DNA from: Candidatus Stahliibacteriota bacterium
GTDB lineage: Bacteria > Hydrothermota > Tepidihabitantia > SM23-42
Reading direction: 5' to 3'
NCBI GenBank assembly: GCA_030602565.1
Contig: JAUVZL010000022.1
Span: 1-40,549, forward strand
DNA length: 40,549 nt
Positions within the stretch are counted from its first letter, which is position 1. The number at the start of each line of letters is the position of its first letter. This document shows positions 24,341 through 33,125 of this stretch, piece by piece. The position numbers and the translations under genes are program-made. The notes under the pieces are model-generated. The model saw only the letters and a program-made list of their open reading frames with translations, was not told the origin of the DNA and searched no databases.

Positions 24341-25629
24341 CCCTCGTCATCCTCATTTTGTGGTAAGAAAATGCTGGCACTCTGGGCGTATTCAGAATTT
24401 GGATATCTTTTCAGCAAATCTCTTGCCAACGATTGCGCCAGGCTGTCATTCTTAAAAATATCCTTGGCTATCCAAAATTGAGCGTACATTGCTTTGGGCG
24501 CCCATTCACTTTGCGGGAAATCCGTATATACCTTGACATATTCGGTTACGGCTCGTTCTGGGTTTTCAAAATCAACAAAGTATATCTCGGCGAGCAGAAA
24601 CTGTGCGTGGTCAATATTCTCAGTTTCCTTTGAGTATATGTCGACCTTGCTCAAGATATCCGCCATCTTTTTTGATTTGATGCCATACTCACTCGCTCGT
24701 GCTCGATTCACTGAAGAATCATAGTAGGCTATTGCTTGCTCAAGACTGTCGTCGGTCTTATATAGTTCGGCCAATTTATAAAACATTTCCGATGAAAAAT
24801 CAAAGTTGCTGTTGATCGCAATATCAAAATATAATTCCTTGGCTTTAGCAATGTTGCCGAGTTTTACATTGAGGTCAGCGAGTATGTTCTTGAACTCAAC
24901 GTCGGCCTGACCTCTAAGGAATTCCTGGCACCTATCATACTCACCCATCTCAAGGTAGGTTTCAGCGATCTTGAGTGTTATCTCGCGCTTGTCTTCTTTG
25001 ACCCGGGTTATGAAAAGCAGCTCCTGGAAAGTCACGAGGGCATCTTCATAAAACTCTTGCTTGAACTGAGCCTCGCCAAGCAAATGAAGTACCCATCGTT
25101 TTTCTTTCTTATCAATGCCTTCTTTAAGTAAGTTTGTGGCTACCTCGGTGAGGGTTAAGTAGTTGTGGTCATTGAAGTAAACATAGCACAAGGCTATCAT
25201 TGCCTTAACCCGATACTGGTTTGACTTTTCTGTTTGTTTAAGGGCGATGATTGCCTGGGCAAATTTCTCTTGTTTGTAATGTGCTAACCCTTTGTAATAC
25301 AGAGCATCATCGTGGAATTTGGAATCCGTGTAATTCAGGACCACAAAATCAAGTTTTTCCAACGCCCTACGGTAATCACCTTTGTAATAGTATGACGCGC
25401 CCATCATAAACAGTGCATCATCGACATACCGAGAATCTGGGTACTTGATTATGACCGCGGTGGTCTTTTCAATCGTTTTGTCAAAGGGCTCTGAACTAAT
25501 GACTTTGAGCGTATCATGGACGACCAGTTTCTTGCCCTGCCGAAAATATTTTTGCGCATTGTAAAAAGTATTAAAATAAGCACAATTTGCTGCAAGTACA
25601 AGCGATAATAACCACGGTACTCTCCACAT
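24325..25629 (-). CDS. TPR-rich lipoprotein (outer-membrane-assembly-like)
   Basis: From ATG 25629 the product is 434 residues with a signal MWRVPWLLSLVLAANCAYFN; Cys16 is the likely lipidation site. About ten helical repeats follow, with tetratricopeptide or Sel1/BamD-like spacing (for example YPDSRYVDDALFMMGASYY, YKGDYRRALEKL, YPNSEYAQSASIF). This suggests a periplasmic scaffold on the outer membrane. The reading frame is open upstream to 25821 only because it crosses two dispersed repeats. The end overlaps pyrK, an unexpected partner for a pyrimidine operon. Its role is not known. Confidence 0.8.
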   Translation of the reverse strand: MWRVPWLLSLVLAANCAYFNTFYNAQKYFRQGKKLVVHDTLKVISSEPFDKTIEKTTAVIIKYPDSRYVDDALFMMGASYYYKGDYRRALEKLDFVVLNYTDSKFHDDALYYKGLAHYKQEKFAQAIIALKQTEKSNQYRVKAMIALCYVYFNDHNYLTLTEVATNLLKEGIDKKEKRWVLHLLGEAQFKQEFYEDALVTFQELLFITRVKEDKREITLKIAETYLEMGEYDRCQEFLRGQADVEFKNILADLNVKLGNIAKAKELYFDIAINSNFDFSSEMFYKLAELYKTDDSLEQAIAYYDSSVNRARASEYGIKSKKMADILSKVDIYSKETENIDHAQFLLAEIYFVDFENPERAVTEYVKVYTDFPQSEWAPKAMYAQFWIAKDIFKNDSLAQSLARDLLKRYPNSEYAQSASIFLPQNEDDEGWLEE

Positions 25630-25649
25630 CCTAAATAATATTAAAACAC

Positions 25650-25815
25650 CAATATCAAATGACCCCCTCCTTAATCCTCCCCCTTGAAGGGGGAGGAAGG
25701 TGGGGGTGTTCGAATTTTGGATTTGTTTGTGATTTGGTGCTTGTCCCGATTTATCATTTCGGATTATATTATGTAGGAAAATCGTGGATCCCGCAAAGCG
25801 GGAGGGCTTGAAATT
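25650..25815. repeat. Two dispersed repeats between TPR-lipoprotein and tldD genes
   Basis: 25664-25712 is a GGGGGAGG palindromic copy with the same flanks as 9743-9818 but inverted. 25740-25815 repeats the CCCGATTTATCATTT … ATCGTGGATCCCGCAAAGCG segment found at about 14909-15000, same orientation. Confidence 0.75.
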
Positions 25816-25822
25816 TGTCATC

Positions 25823-27250
25823 CTATTTCACGATTCCTATCTGAATATTTCTGAAGCGTGCGGGTACTGTACCGTGCCCAACAAAAGCAATTTGACCAGG
25901 TTCTCCTTTGCCACAATTCGGCACGCCAAAAAGCTTCCAGGTTTTCTTATTGCCCAAGGCATCACAGCTGCGCCAGAACTGTGGTGTTATACCAGCATAG
26001 GTCGGATTTTTGTAAACTTCAGTAAGCTTTCCCTTTTCTATTTTTCGAGCCAGTTCACAGGCAAACTGGAAATTCAATCTTTTGTCATCGATCGACCATG
26101 ATTTGTTTGTTGTCATAAACACACCTTTGTTTGTATCACTGATCATGTCTTCAATGCGCCACTTGCCCGGAACCAAGTTGATATTGGTCATACGGATTAA
26201 GGGGATCCTGTTCCAACCATCAGCCCTCATCGCACCGCTTGATTTGTCATTGACAACCGGGGCGGTTTCGCGTGAAGTAAGATAACCAACAAATATACCA
26301 TTTTTAACGAGATAGATTCTTTGTGCTGGAATTCCTTCATCATCCCAGCCAAAAGTACCTAGCCCACCTGGCGTTGTCGCATCCGCCACGATACTCACTA
26401 TCTCTGAACCGTACTGTAATTTGTTCAGTTTGTCCGGCGTCATGAAACTCGTACCCGCATAGGATGCTTCAGTACCCAATACCCTGTCCAGCTCAGTCGG
26501 ATGGCCACAAGATTCATGGGTCTGAAGAACCATTTGTTCAGCGTCGAGGATTAGTGTCGTCTTCAGCTGCGGGCATGGTTTCGCACTGAGTAACATCACT
26601 GCTTCATCGCGCACGCGCGCCGCGTTATCACAAAACTTCAGTGACTCAATAAATTCAAAACCCGCTTGATTGGTGTTGCCGTAAGAACGCGACTGGACCT
26701 CACCCTTATCCATGGCAAAAGCTCGGAGACTGCCACCAGAGAAAACCATTTCCTGGGTGGTTAACGAGCCATCGGTTGAGGCAAAATGAGTTTTGACCTT
26801 ATGGAATATGAGACGTGCCATTCGAGCTTTTACTTTCTTGTTTTTGCTAAGTATCTTATCGCACGACAATAACAACTCAATTTTTTTATCGAGTGAGACC
26901 TTCATTGGATCGATCTTGAACTTCGTAACATAGGTTCCTTTTTGCGGAACCAGGGCAGAAAGCGTTATTGCTGACGATTTTACCATTGCTGACGCCCGAG
27001 CCGTACTCAGGGCATCTCGGGTTATTTTGTCGGCTTCACTCTTTTGCAGCAAGTTAGATGAAGAAAACCCCCACGCTGAATTCTTAAGAAGCCTCACGCC
27101 AAAACCAATATCTGTAGTGCGGGTCAAGGCTTCGATGACGCCGTTTTTCAAGACGATCATTTCCATTTCTCGCTCGACAACCCGAACATCTCCATAGTCT
27201 ACTTTTCTTCCCTTTAAATTACTTGTAATTCTTTTCATAAATTGCTTCAT
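25823..27250 (-). CDS. TldD/PmbA family metalloprotease
   Basis: TldD-type proteins act with PmbA/TldE partners as cytoplasmic zinc proteases that degrade unfolded peptides or mature modified peptides such as microcin B17. The HExxxH site is HESCGH (His245, Glu246, His250), and the C-terminal Cys of the NCGKGEPGQ motif, a known third ligand region, is present. GGLGTFGWDDEGIPAQ is the other conserved block. The 475-residue length is typical. No partner gene is adjacent. Promoter candidate TTGATT-16-TATAGT lies upstream. ATG 27238 is an alternative start. Confidence 0.93.
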   Translation of the reverse strand: MKQFMKRITSNLKGRKVDYGDVRVVEREMEMIVLKNGVIEALTRTTDIGFGVRLLKNSAWGFSSSNLLQKSEADKITRDALSTARASAMVKSSAITLSALVPQKGTYVTKFKIDPMKVSLDKKIELLLSCDKILSKNKKVKARMARLIFHKVKTHFASTDGSLTTQEMVFSGGSLRAFAMDKGEVQSRSYGNTNQAGFEFIESLKFCDNAARVRDEAVMLLSAKPCPQLKTTLILDAEQMVLQTHESCGHPTELDRVLGTEASYAGTSFMTPDKLNKLQYGSEIVSIVADATTPGGLGTFGWDDEGIPAQRIYLVKNGIFVGYLTSRETAPVVNDKSSGAMRADGWNRIPLIRMTNINLVPGKWRIEDMISDTNKGVFMTTNKSWSIDDKRLNFQFACELARKIEKGKLTEVYKNPTYAGITPQFWRSCDALGNKKTWKLFGVPNCGKGEPGQIAFVGHGTVPARFRNIQIGIVK

Positions 27251-27314
27251 AAATACCCCTTGTTTTTAACTATAGCCGATTTTTTATAAAAATCAAGCTT
27301 GGCTTCATTACTGA

Positions 27315-27604
27315 GGAGAACATGAAATAGTTCTCATATCATCCACGAAATGTATGTTCTCGACAAAGCTCGCCTGTCTCGAACAAGGTGAGAGGAACAG
27401 TAACTCTTTATTCTTCGAGTAAGTCCTGAGTTTATCAAAGGACGCATCGAGAAGTACCTCAATGTGTGTTCTCGACTTCGCTCGAACAGTAATTATGATA
27501 GTCTGATGGGCTTTCCGGGTAAATTGGACAACTACAATTATTAATGCCCGATTCCTGCAGTTCCTATATCCATTACCCAAAATGAGAACTATTTCATGTT
27601 CTCC
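27315..27604. mobile_element. MITE-like element with perfect 23 bp terminal repeats (290 bp)
   Basis: Ends at 27315-27337 and 27582-27604 are perfect inverted copies (start GGAGAACATGAAATAG…). A further ATTAC word lies just outside both ends in inverse orientation. The left 140 bp reappears at about 40187-40330 with only a partial terminal repeat. It contains TTCTCGACAAAGCTCGCCTG-like words but no credible ORF and no transposase. It ends 8 bp before the stop of the histidine kinase gene. Confidence 0.8.
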
Positions 27605-27611
27605 GTAATAT

Positions 27612-28898
27612 CTATGCTCTTATTGGAAACTTCAGGGTGAACTCTGTGCCCTCGTCCTTTTTGCTCTCAACACTTATTCTGCCATTGTGTATCTCGACAA
27701 CCTTGTTTACATACGCAAGACCTAAACCCATACCTTTGTCAGTCGCTGAGTAAAAAGGTTTGAATATTTTGTCCATGGCTGATTCATCCATACCTTGACC
27801 ATTGTCGCGGACCTTGATGAACACAAAATCATCCTCTTTGCCAGATTCAATCTCAATGAAACCCTTACGTGCAATTGCCGCCACGCTATTCTGTACTAAG
27901 TTTGAAAGAACAACGGAAAGCAATTCGTGATCACCCATTAGTTCAGGGACGTCGTCACTCAATTTCAACTTGACCTTAATCCTTGCCGGTATCTTGGCTC
28001 TTTTAATCGCTTCGTTAATTAGCTGGCTTATCTGGACCGGCGTCAGTATTGCTTTTAATGGCTGAGCGTATTCTAAGAGCCGTTTGATGAGGTTCTCCAT
28101 GAGCCGACATTCAACGACAATATCAGCGGCTGGTTTTTTCCCCTTTTCAACCAAACGTGCCAGACCGATAATCGCGCCGATCGAGTTCCTGAATTCATGA
28201 GCGACATAAGAAGAAAATTCAATGAGCGTTTCTTCCTTGGCTTTCATCTTTTTGTATATCTGGTTAAATGTTGCCGGCACAAAATCCTCTTTCTTCATCT
28301 CGACACCCATATCATGAGCGAGTCTGGCTACATAGCGCATCGGTAAAAAGAGGTTACGTATCAAGAAAATACCAAGAAAGCCGAGAAAGAAAAGTGAAAT
28401 CGTTATGTAAAAAATATACCACTTGAAAAACCTATCAAAGATAGAGGTATATGAAAATGATAGCACAGTATATAAATAAAAAGGAGGATCTCCATTCAGG
28501 AAAATAAATCTGTCATGCTCCTGGATGAGTTGATCAAATAATGGTAGTTTTTTAAAATCCCTCCTGAGGTCGATTTTCTTCACACCCAAATCGAATTCCA
28601 AAGGCAGTGCCCTGGAATCATATAGCTTATTACCCAGCGTATCGATGATAATCATGTGACCCAAATTGAATGCATCGTTGACTTCTTTTAGCGCATAACG
28701 AAGCGTTACCGGATCATGATATTGATTCATATATCCAGCACATAGGTTTGCCACGGAAATCACTTTTTCTCTATCGTAATTAATGAATTCACTTCTCAGC
28801 TGGATGCTAACGTAGAAGTTGACTATCGCCAGGAATAATATAAGGCAAATAAAAACCGTGGCAATAATGCTTATATTTCTTGGATAAGAGCCTTTCAT
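27612..28898 (-). CDS. Membrane sensor histidine kinase (orphan)
   Basis: The 428-residue protein has two membrane helices (about 9-31 and 159-181) flanking a 125-residue periplasmic sensor. Cytoplasmic HisKA follows, with His234 in YVAHEFRNSIGAI, then HATPase_c with N-box NLVQNSVAAI, G1 DNGQGM and G2 GMGLGLAYV. The kinase core resembles NtrB/PilS-type kinases that act with sigma-54 activators. No response regulator gene lies in the window, so its partner is unlinked. The start lies 25 nt after the M6 protease gene, which suggests co-transcription with it; there is no strong Shine-Dalgarno site. Confidence 0.9.
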   Translation of the reverse strand: MKGSYPRNISIIATVFICLILFLAIVNFYVSIQLRSEFINYDREKVISVANLCAGYMNQYHDPVTLRYALKEVNDAFNLGHMIIIDTLGNKLYDSRALPLEFDLGVKKIDLRRDFKKLPLFDQLIQEHDRFIFLNGDPPFYLYTVLSFSYTSIFDRFFKWYIFYITISLFFLGFLGIFLIRNLFLPMRYVARLAHDMGVEMKKEDFVPATFNQIYKKMKAKEETLIEFSSYVAHEFRNSIGAIIGLARLVEKGKKPAADIVVECRLMENLIKRLLEYAQPLKAILTPVQISQLINEAIKRAKIPARIKVKLKLSDDVPELMGDHELLSVVLSNLVQNSVAAIARKGFIEIESGKEDDFVFIKVRDNGQGMDESAMDKIFKPFYSATDKGMGLGLAYVNKVVEIHNGRISVESKKDEGTEFTLKFPIRA

Positions 28899-28923
28899 GT
28901 GATCTCTGTGTTAATAATAACCC

Positions 28924-30588
28924 TCACCTGATAATGGTCAGGCGCCCTTTATTCCTTTCAACCTTTTCCCCGTGGGTTTCAATCACGTACAAATACATAC
29001 CGCTGACAATATCTGCTCCCTTGTCATTCTTTAAATCCCAGAAAGCCTGTCTGGTAAAGCGGTTAATCTCGCGCGGTTCGGCATCAAGGACTCTAATCCG
29101 TTCTCCTGCAATATTATAGAGGGTTACTTTGAATTGAGGATGTTGATTCCCTAATTCAACCGTATCTGACGGCACATAGGTAATGATAACCTTGGTACCC
29201 CAGGATGGCTCATTATCAACACGGTATGGATTCGGGTACGAATATACTCTGCCTAAGAAAACCGGGGTGACCCAGAATGATGCGATCATTGTTGAACCTG
29301 CTTCACCTATATCATATATCCGTACACCGGTAGGGTTTCCGTCATAGTCAAGACTGGCGGGCTTTGAAGTATCTCCAAAACCATAGGTCGCATTCTTCCA
29401 CAGGTCTTCACCCACACCCCAGTCAGGTAAGAGAAAATCACCATCTCCATCACCCTGCATAATTCCGACCAATGGATGATTATCATTATCATTATGGGTC
29501 TGGGAATCATCACAGTGCAGGATGAGCAAACCGTCGCCTGGAAGACTTTTATCAAACCCAGTGCGGAACCTGTTTTCCACAAGAAAATACTCACCCGTGC
29601 CCCCAGACCAATCCCAGTCTGGACCATTCGGGTCATCCAGGAGACAGTACGCGTCGTCATTATTAGCTGCATTAGTGACCCATTCGTGTTCAAGTTTGGA
29701 AATACCGTGTCTACCTATTTCAACCGGTGATACAAAACCAAGCTGATATTTGGACCACACGCAAAAGTGGGTTGGATACTCTCCCGGCAGACCCTGACCA
29801 TTCGCATCACCCCAGGACCCAGCTGCCATTATGCCAAACCATCCAATCCCGTATGTAGAATGGTCACGGTCATAAAGGTCTGGCAAACCCAAGACATGAC
29901 CGAATTCATGGGCAAAAACACCGACTGTTATCCGACCAGTCACGGTCTCAAACCGCTCTGGTTCCATTGAATATTGGTCAATATCAACACCATCGTCTGT
30001 ATGATATGGACCTGGACACCCGCTGCCAGTGTTTGACAACTGCCACTGGTGGGACCACACATAATGAATATTGCCGGTTTCTTCAGCGCCGGGTCCCGCG
30101 TGGACAATGAAAATGGCATCGACAATGCCATCTCCATCCTCATCGTACTGAGAAAAATCAATAACTGAATCAACCAGATTACATGCTGCAATAACAATAC
30201 CCTGCACATTATTTGGATAATTACCCGGGTAAATACCGAAACTATCGCCAATATAATATGAATAATCATTTGGCGCTCTGAGCCACTGCGAAATATCGCT
30301 GTCTTTACTGATTGTGAATTTCCCATAAGAAACCTCAGTATAGTAATCCCGCAGCGAATTCTGATTATCGCCATAAATCAAGGAATCGAATTCATTTGCT
30401 GGATAAGTCTGGGTGTTGTCATTAAAGTCAATCAATAAAACCAGGGCTTTTCTTTCACCAATAGGCTGCTCAACCCGCTTCATGGGCGCATTCATTAATG
30501 CCGGGAATAGTGGTCGCCTGACTGGATGGTCAATGTCTGTATAGGGATTAGGCGGCATAGAAAACAGAATAGCAAGAAACAACAGCAT
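28924..30588 (-). CDS. Secreted M6-family metalloprotease with C-terminal FlgD/T9SS-like module
   Basis: The 554-residue protein has a signal peptide (MLLFLAILFSMPPNP), an immune-inhibitor-A-type M6 catalytic domain with zinc site HEFGH (His227, Glu228, His231) and calcium-binding-like acidic loops (DEDGDGIVDAIF, DGDGDF). A C-terminal beta-sandwich starts near YSYPNPYRV and contains FKVTLYNIAGERIRVLD and SGMYLYVIET, as in FlgD-Ig or type-A sorting domains. It is probably exported and outer-surface or secreted. Promoter and start are 6 nt apart, so the mRNA is predicted leaderless. First gene of a two-gene unit with the histidine kinase. Confidence 0.92.
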   Translation of the reverse strand: MLLFLAILFSMPPNPYTDIDHPVRRPLFPALMNAPMKRVEQPIGERKALVLLIDFNDNTQTYPANEFDSLIYGDNQNSLRDYYTEVSYGKFTISKDSDISQWLRAPNDYSYYIGDSFGIYPGNYPNNVQGIVIAACNLVDSVIDFSQYDEDGDGIVDAIFIVHAGPGAEETGNIHYVWSHQWQLSNTGSGCPGPYHTDDGVDIDQYSMEPERFETVTGRITVGVFAHEFGHVLGLPDLYDRDHSTYGIGWFGIMAAGSWGDANGQGLPGEYPTHFCVWSKYQLGFVSPVEIGRHGISKLEHEWVTNAANNDDAYCLLDDPNGPDWDWSGGTGEYFLVENRFRTGFDKSLPGDGLLILHCDDSQTHNDNDNHPLVGIMQGDGDGDFLLPDWGVGEDLWKNATYGFGDTSKPASLDYDGNPTGVRIYDIGEAGSTMIASFWVTPVFLGRVYSYPNPYRVDNEPSWGTKVIITYVPSDTVELGNQHPQFKVTLYNIAGERIRVLDAEPREINRFTRQAFWDLKNDKGADIVSGMYLYVIETHGEKVERNKGRLTIIR

Positions 30589-30594
30589 ATGGTA

Positions 30595-30622
30595 ATTATA
30601 TTTAGCTGAATTACTATGTCAA
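30595..30622 (-). promoter_or_regulatory. Promoter of M6 protease gene (leaderless type)
   Basis: Minus strand: TTGACA at 30622-30617, 16 bp spacer, TATAAT at 30600-30595, 6 nt to the ATG at 30588. Confidence 0.8.
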
Positions 30623-30630
30623 TGCACAAT

Positions 30631-30935
30631 ATCAGAAACTTGGACACATCCTAACAATAGGAAATAATTTCTATATTGAAAAATTTGAAAGAGTCGGATA
30701 AATCCGACCGCTACAAAATCTAACAAAAAATAAATGTAGCGGTTTGATTTATCAAACATAATATCTCTGAGGAAAGGAAAGTGACCAATTAATACACCCT
30801 CTTCCTTCCAGGGAGAGCCTACACAAACAACTTCCTCCCCCTCGAAGGGGGAGGATAAAGGTGGGGGTGAAGGAAAGGTCTGTCCTGAGCGAAGCCGAAG
30901 GGGTGAGGGTTTCCAAGTTTCTGACAATATCCCAT
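30631..30935. repeat. Repeat cluster between M6 protease and pilus operon
   Basis: In order: GAAACTTGGACACATC (30631-30646), also at 40131-40146; a 58 bp segment (30671-30728, start CTATATTGAAAAATTTGAAA) identical to the window's last 58 bp; hairpins GTCGGATAAATCCGAC and GTTTGATTTATCAAAC bridged by CGCTACA/TGTAGCG (about 30694-30763); and a GGGGGAGG palindrome (about 30824-30875). No gene is visible. Confidence 0.8.
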
Positions 30936-30976
30936 AACCTTATTTTACTGACTAAACGCATGATTGTGTACAGTTC

Positions 30977-30991
30977 TACCCGATATGGGTA
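30977..30991. promoter_or_regulatory. Palindrome upstream of sigma-54 promoter, possible activator site
   Basis: TACCC-GATAT-GGGTA, about 95-110 bp before the predicted transcription start, a usual distance for an enhancer-binding protein. A related half-site (GCCCGATATTGC) lies at 31028-31039. Only position and symmetry support this. Confidence 0.35.
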
Positions 30992-31059
30992 AATTTTTCC
31001 ATAATTCATGTGTTTCATTGGAAAAACGCCCGATATTGCATAAGGTTTTTCAGGAATCT

Positions 31060-31075
31060 GGGCACAAATCTTGCA
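31060..31075 (+). promoter_or_regulatory. Sigma-54 (-24/-12) promoter of the pilus operon
   Basis: GGGCACAAATCTTGCA matches the TGGCAC-N5-TTGCA consensus at every position but the first T. The invariant GG (31061-31062) and GC (31073-31074) are 10 nt apart. A start near 31086 would give a leader of about 18 nt containing GGAGGTG before ATG 31104. A TATAAT (31079-31084) also occurs but has no -35 partner. Confidence 0.7.
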
Positions 31076-31103
31076 TATTATAATACTGAGATTGGAGGTG
31101 TAT

Positions 31104-31670
31104 ATGCCCGTAAAACAAAAAAGGCTTATAATGCCGAATGCGCAGATACGCATTAGAAAAACTAAAGGTTTTACAATGATTGAATTAATGGTTGTCGTGG
31201 CGATTATCGGTATTCTTATGGTTATCGCGGTCCCGAATTTTGCCCGTATGCAGAGTCAAGCACGCGTTCGTGCCGGTGCCCAGGAAATCGCACAGGACTT
31301 CAGGCAAACAAGGGAACGTGCACTCGGACTGAGTGGAAGGTTTACCATTACTTCACCAGATAATCGGCACTACCAGGTATTGCATCCAGATGGACAGACC
31401 AGACTTTATCGACTCGGCCAAGCGACTGGTGGTAACGTCTCTTTTGGCAAGAGCGGTGTCGTGGTAGGCACACCACCTGAAGCCAATGGTCCTATACCAG
31501 GTAATGGTTGGGATTTTAATCTGGGTTCTTTAATCATGGAATCAAGGGGTGCTTCGTCTAAAGGCGTCGCCTATATTACTGATAATAGAGAAAACTACGC
31601 TATCGGGGTTAATCCACTCGGCAAAGTACAGGTTTACCAATTTATAAATGGTGTGTGGACGACCAAGTAA
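31104..31670 (+). CDS. GspH/FimT-type prepilin-like protein
   Basis: This is a minor pseudopilin of a type IV pilus or type II secretion-like system. The class III signal is cut after Gly22 (KTKG|FTMIELMVVVAIIGIL) with Glu at position +5 and a hydrophobic helix to about residue 42. A beta-rich C-terminal domain of GspH/FimT size follows. The start ATG 31104 has GGAGGTG 5 nt upstream; TTG 31071 lies within the -12 element. Total 188 residues. It is first in a co-directional set of six closely spaced genes. Likely primes pilus assembly together with the other minor pilins. Confidence 0.88.
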   Translation: MPVKQKRLIMPNAQIRIRKTKGFTMIELMVVVAIIGILMVIAVPNFARMQSQARVRAGAQEIAQDFRQTRERALGLSGRFTITSPDNRHYQVLHPDGQTRLYRLGQATGGNVSFGKSGVVVGTPPEANGPIPGNGWDFNLGSLIMESRGASSKGVAYITDNRENYAIGVNPLGKVQVYQFINGVWTTK

Positions 31671-31685
31671 TATCAAGGAGGCATC

Positions 31686-32177
31686 ATGAAAAAAATTCCA
31701 AAATACCCAAAGTCCAAAATGCCTAAAAAAACGAATACGACTAACGAATCACGAATACGAAATTCCCCTGGGTTCACGCTTGTGGAAGTCCTTGTTGCCA
31801 TATCCATTTTAAGTATCGGTATTCTCGCGGTGAGTCAAATGACGGTAATGGGTATCAGGGTCAATACCGTGGTAAATCAACGCATGTACGCGCGCGTTGT
31901 CATGGCTAAGGTATTTGAAAACCTCAATACCCTGCCGAGTAACCATGCATGGTTATTTAATACTGATGGCACAGACCTGTTGGACTACCTACCTGATTCC
32001 TCTCTGAATGACCACTTCTGGCGCGTGACTGATACTAATGCACCATACAGTTATATGACCTGGTGGCGCGTCGCGGAAAATACCCCTGAAACAGACATGA
32101 AGACTATTCGAATCTGGGTTGTGTGGGGACAAACCATGAACCATAAAATCTCCACTGACCTTATCAAGAGAATGTAG
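31686..32177 (+). CDS. PilV-type prepilin with unusually long leader
   Basis: This 163-residue minor pilin has the cleavage site SPG|FTLVEVLVAISILSIGILA (Gly29, Glu at +5), as in PilV/GspI. The leader of 29 residues is long for this class. It begins MKKIPKYPKSKMPKK and continues TNTTNESRIRN, encoded by DNA that reads like two intergenic repeat types (AAATTCCAAAATACC- and ACGAATCACGAATACG-like). The mature part is small, with Trp-rich segments (WLFN, MTWWRV, IRIWVVWG). AGGAGG lies at 31677-31682. Confidence 0.85.
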   Translation: MKKIPKYPKSKMPKKTNTTNESRIRNSPGFTLVEVLVAISILSIGILAVSQMTVMGIRVNTVVNQRMYARVVMAKVFENLNTLPSNHAWLFNTDGTDLLDYLPDSSLNDHFWRVTDTNAPYSYMTWWRVAENTPETDMKTIRIWVVWGQTMNHKISTDLIKRM

Positions 32178-32189
32178 CAAGGAGGAATC

Positions 32190-33116
32190 ATGAAAAAAGG
32201 TATGACTCTGGTTGAGATTTTGGTTTCACTTTTAATTCTCTCGTTCATACTCGCAGCAATCTTTACAATACTCAATCTTCAAATGGTCAGGTCTATCCAG
32301 GTTCAAAAAACTGCAATCCTCCAGACTGATGCTCAAGTCGTGCTAACACTTCTGAAATGGGATTTAGGCGCGGCTGGTCTTGGCTATCCAAAGCAAGATG
32401 ATGCAGTGCAATCCCAGGATAATGTTGGTGCAAATGGATCCGACGCAATTACGTTAAGAGCTGTAGGACTTGGTTTTGAATCGGCAAATATTAAATGGTC
32501 CTGGCTCCTGACAAAATCCAGCACCAACGTCATGCAGCTACGCAAGCACGATAATGATGAACTCAATTTTGTGCCCGGCGAATGGTTGGTTGTCCTGGAT
32601 GTGAATCGTAAAATAATGAACCCCCCAGGCGATATCCAAGTGACTGATACTGCGAGCTTTGTTTTTATTGACCAATGGGGCAATGCTATCCCTGGTCAAT
32701 TAGTTACGGTTGACAATCCAGTCGGTGCTATTGGTGGCTTGGTGGTGATTTGTAAATACGACCCTATATACACCCCTGGAATTACTCTCAGTTTAAACGC
32801 TAATAATCAACTGATAAGAGGCAATGATGTCCTGCTTGAAAACGTTGAAGACCTGCAATTTGCCTATGGTATTGATAGTGATGGTGATGGTGTTATAGAT
32901 GCATGGTTCAATAATGTGCCCCAATTTGCAACGGCGGGCCAAAAGTGGGCGATTCGCTATTCCATGGTTGTAACTTCAAGAACAATGGGTGGGTATGAAT
33001 ACCCGCTCAATACAATCAATCTCGAAAACAATCCCTATGCACTCTCAACTACTGATAGAATGCGCAAGCGAGCAATCCTTACTGGAATCATCGCACCGGC
33101 TAATTTGCAGCCATAG
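32190..33116 (+). CDS. PilW-type prepilin
   Basis: The 308-residue minor pilin has a very short leader, MKKG|MTLVEILVSLLILSFILAA, with Glu at +5. The mature domain is typical of PilW: long, with conserved-type phrases VLTLLKWDLGAAGLGYP, GSDAITLRAVG, LLENVEDLQFAYGID and SDGDGVIDAW. Unlike its neighbours, it has no KIPKY-type leader. AAGGAGG lies 7 nt upstream. It should form part of the minor pilin complex with the GspH-, PilV- and PilX-like proteins and PilY1. Confidence 0.88.
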   Translation: MKKGMTLVEILVSLLILSFILAAIFTILNLQMVRSIQVQKTAILQTDAQVVLTLLKWDLGAAGLGYPKQDDAVQSQDNVGANGSDAITLRAVGLGFESANIKWSWLLTKSSTNVMQLRKHDNDELNFVPGEWLVVLDVNRKIMNPPGDIQVTDTASFVFIDQWGNAIPGQLVTVDNPVGAIGGLVVICKYDPIYTPGITLSLNANNQLIRGNDVLLENVEDLQFAYGIDSDGDGVIDAWFNNVPQFATAGQKWAIRYSMVVTSRTMGGYEYPLNTINLENNPYALSTTDRMRKRAILTGIIAPANLQP

Positions 33117-33125
33117 GAGGATATG

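Noticed and set aside
25630-25821. 64-residue N-terminal extension of the TPR lipoprotein
   Set aside because: It is encoded by two dispersed repeats; the lipoprotein signal begins at ATG 25629.
27308-27580. 90-residue minus-strand ORF in the MITE-like element
   Set aside because: Lies fully within a non-autonomous repeat; parts recur at 40187-40330 without keeping the frame.
31071-31103. TTG start for the first pilin gene at 31071
   Set aside because: This codon lies in the -12 element of the promoter; ATG 31104 has a strong Shine-Dalgarno site.
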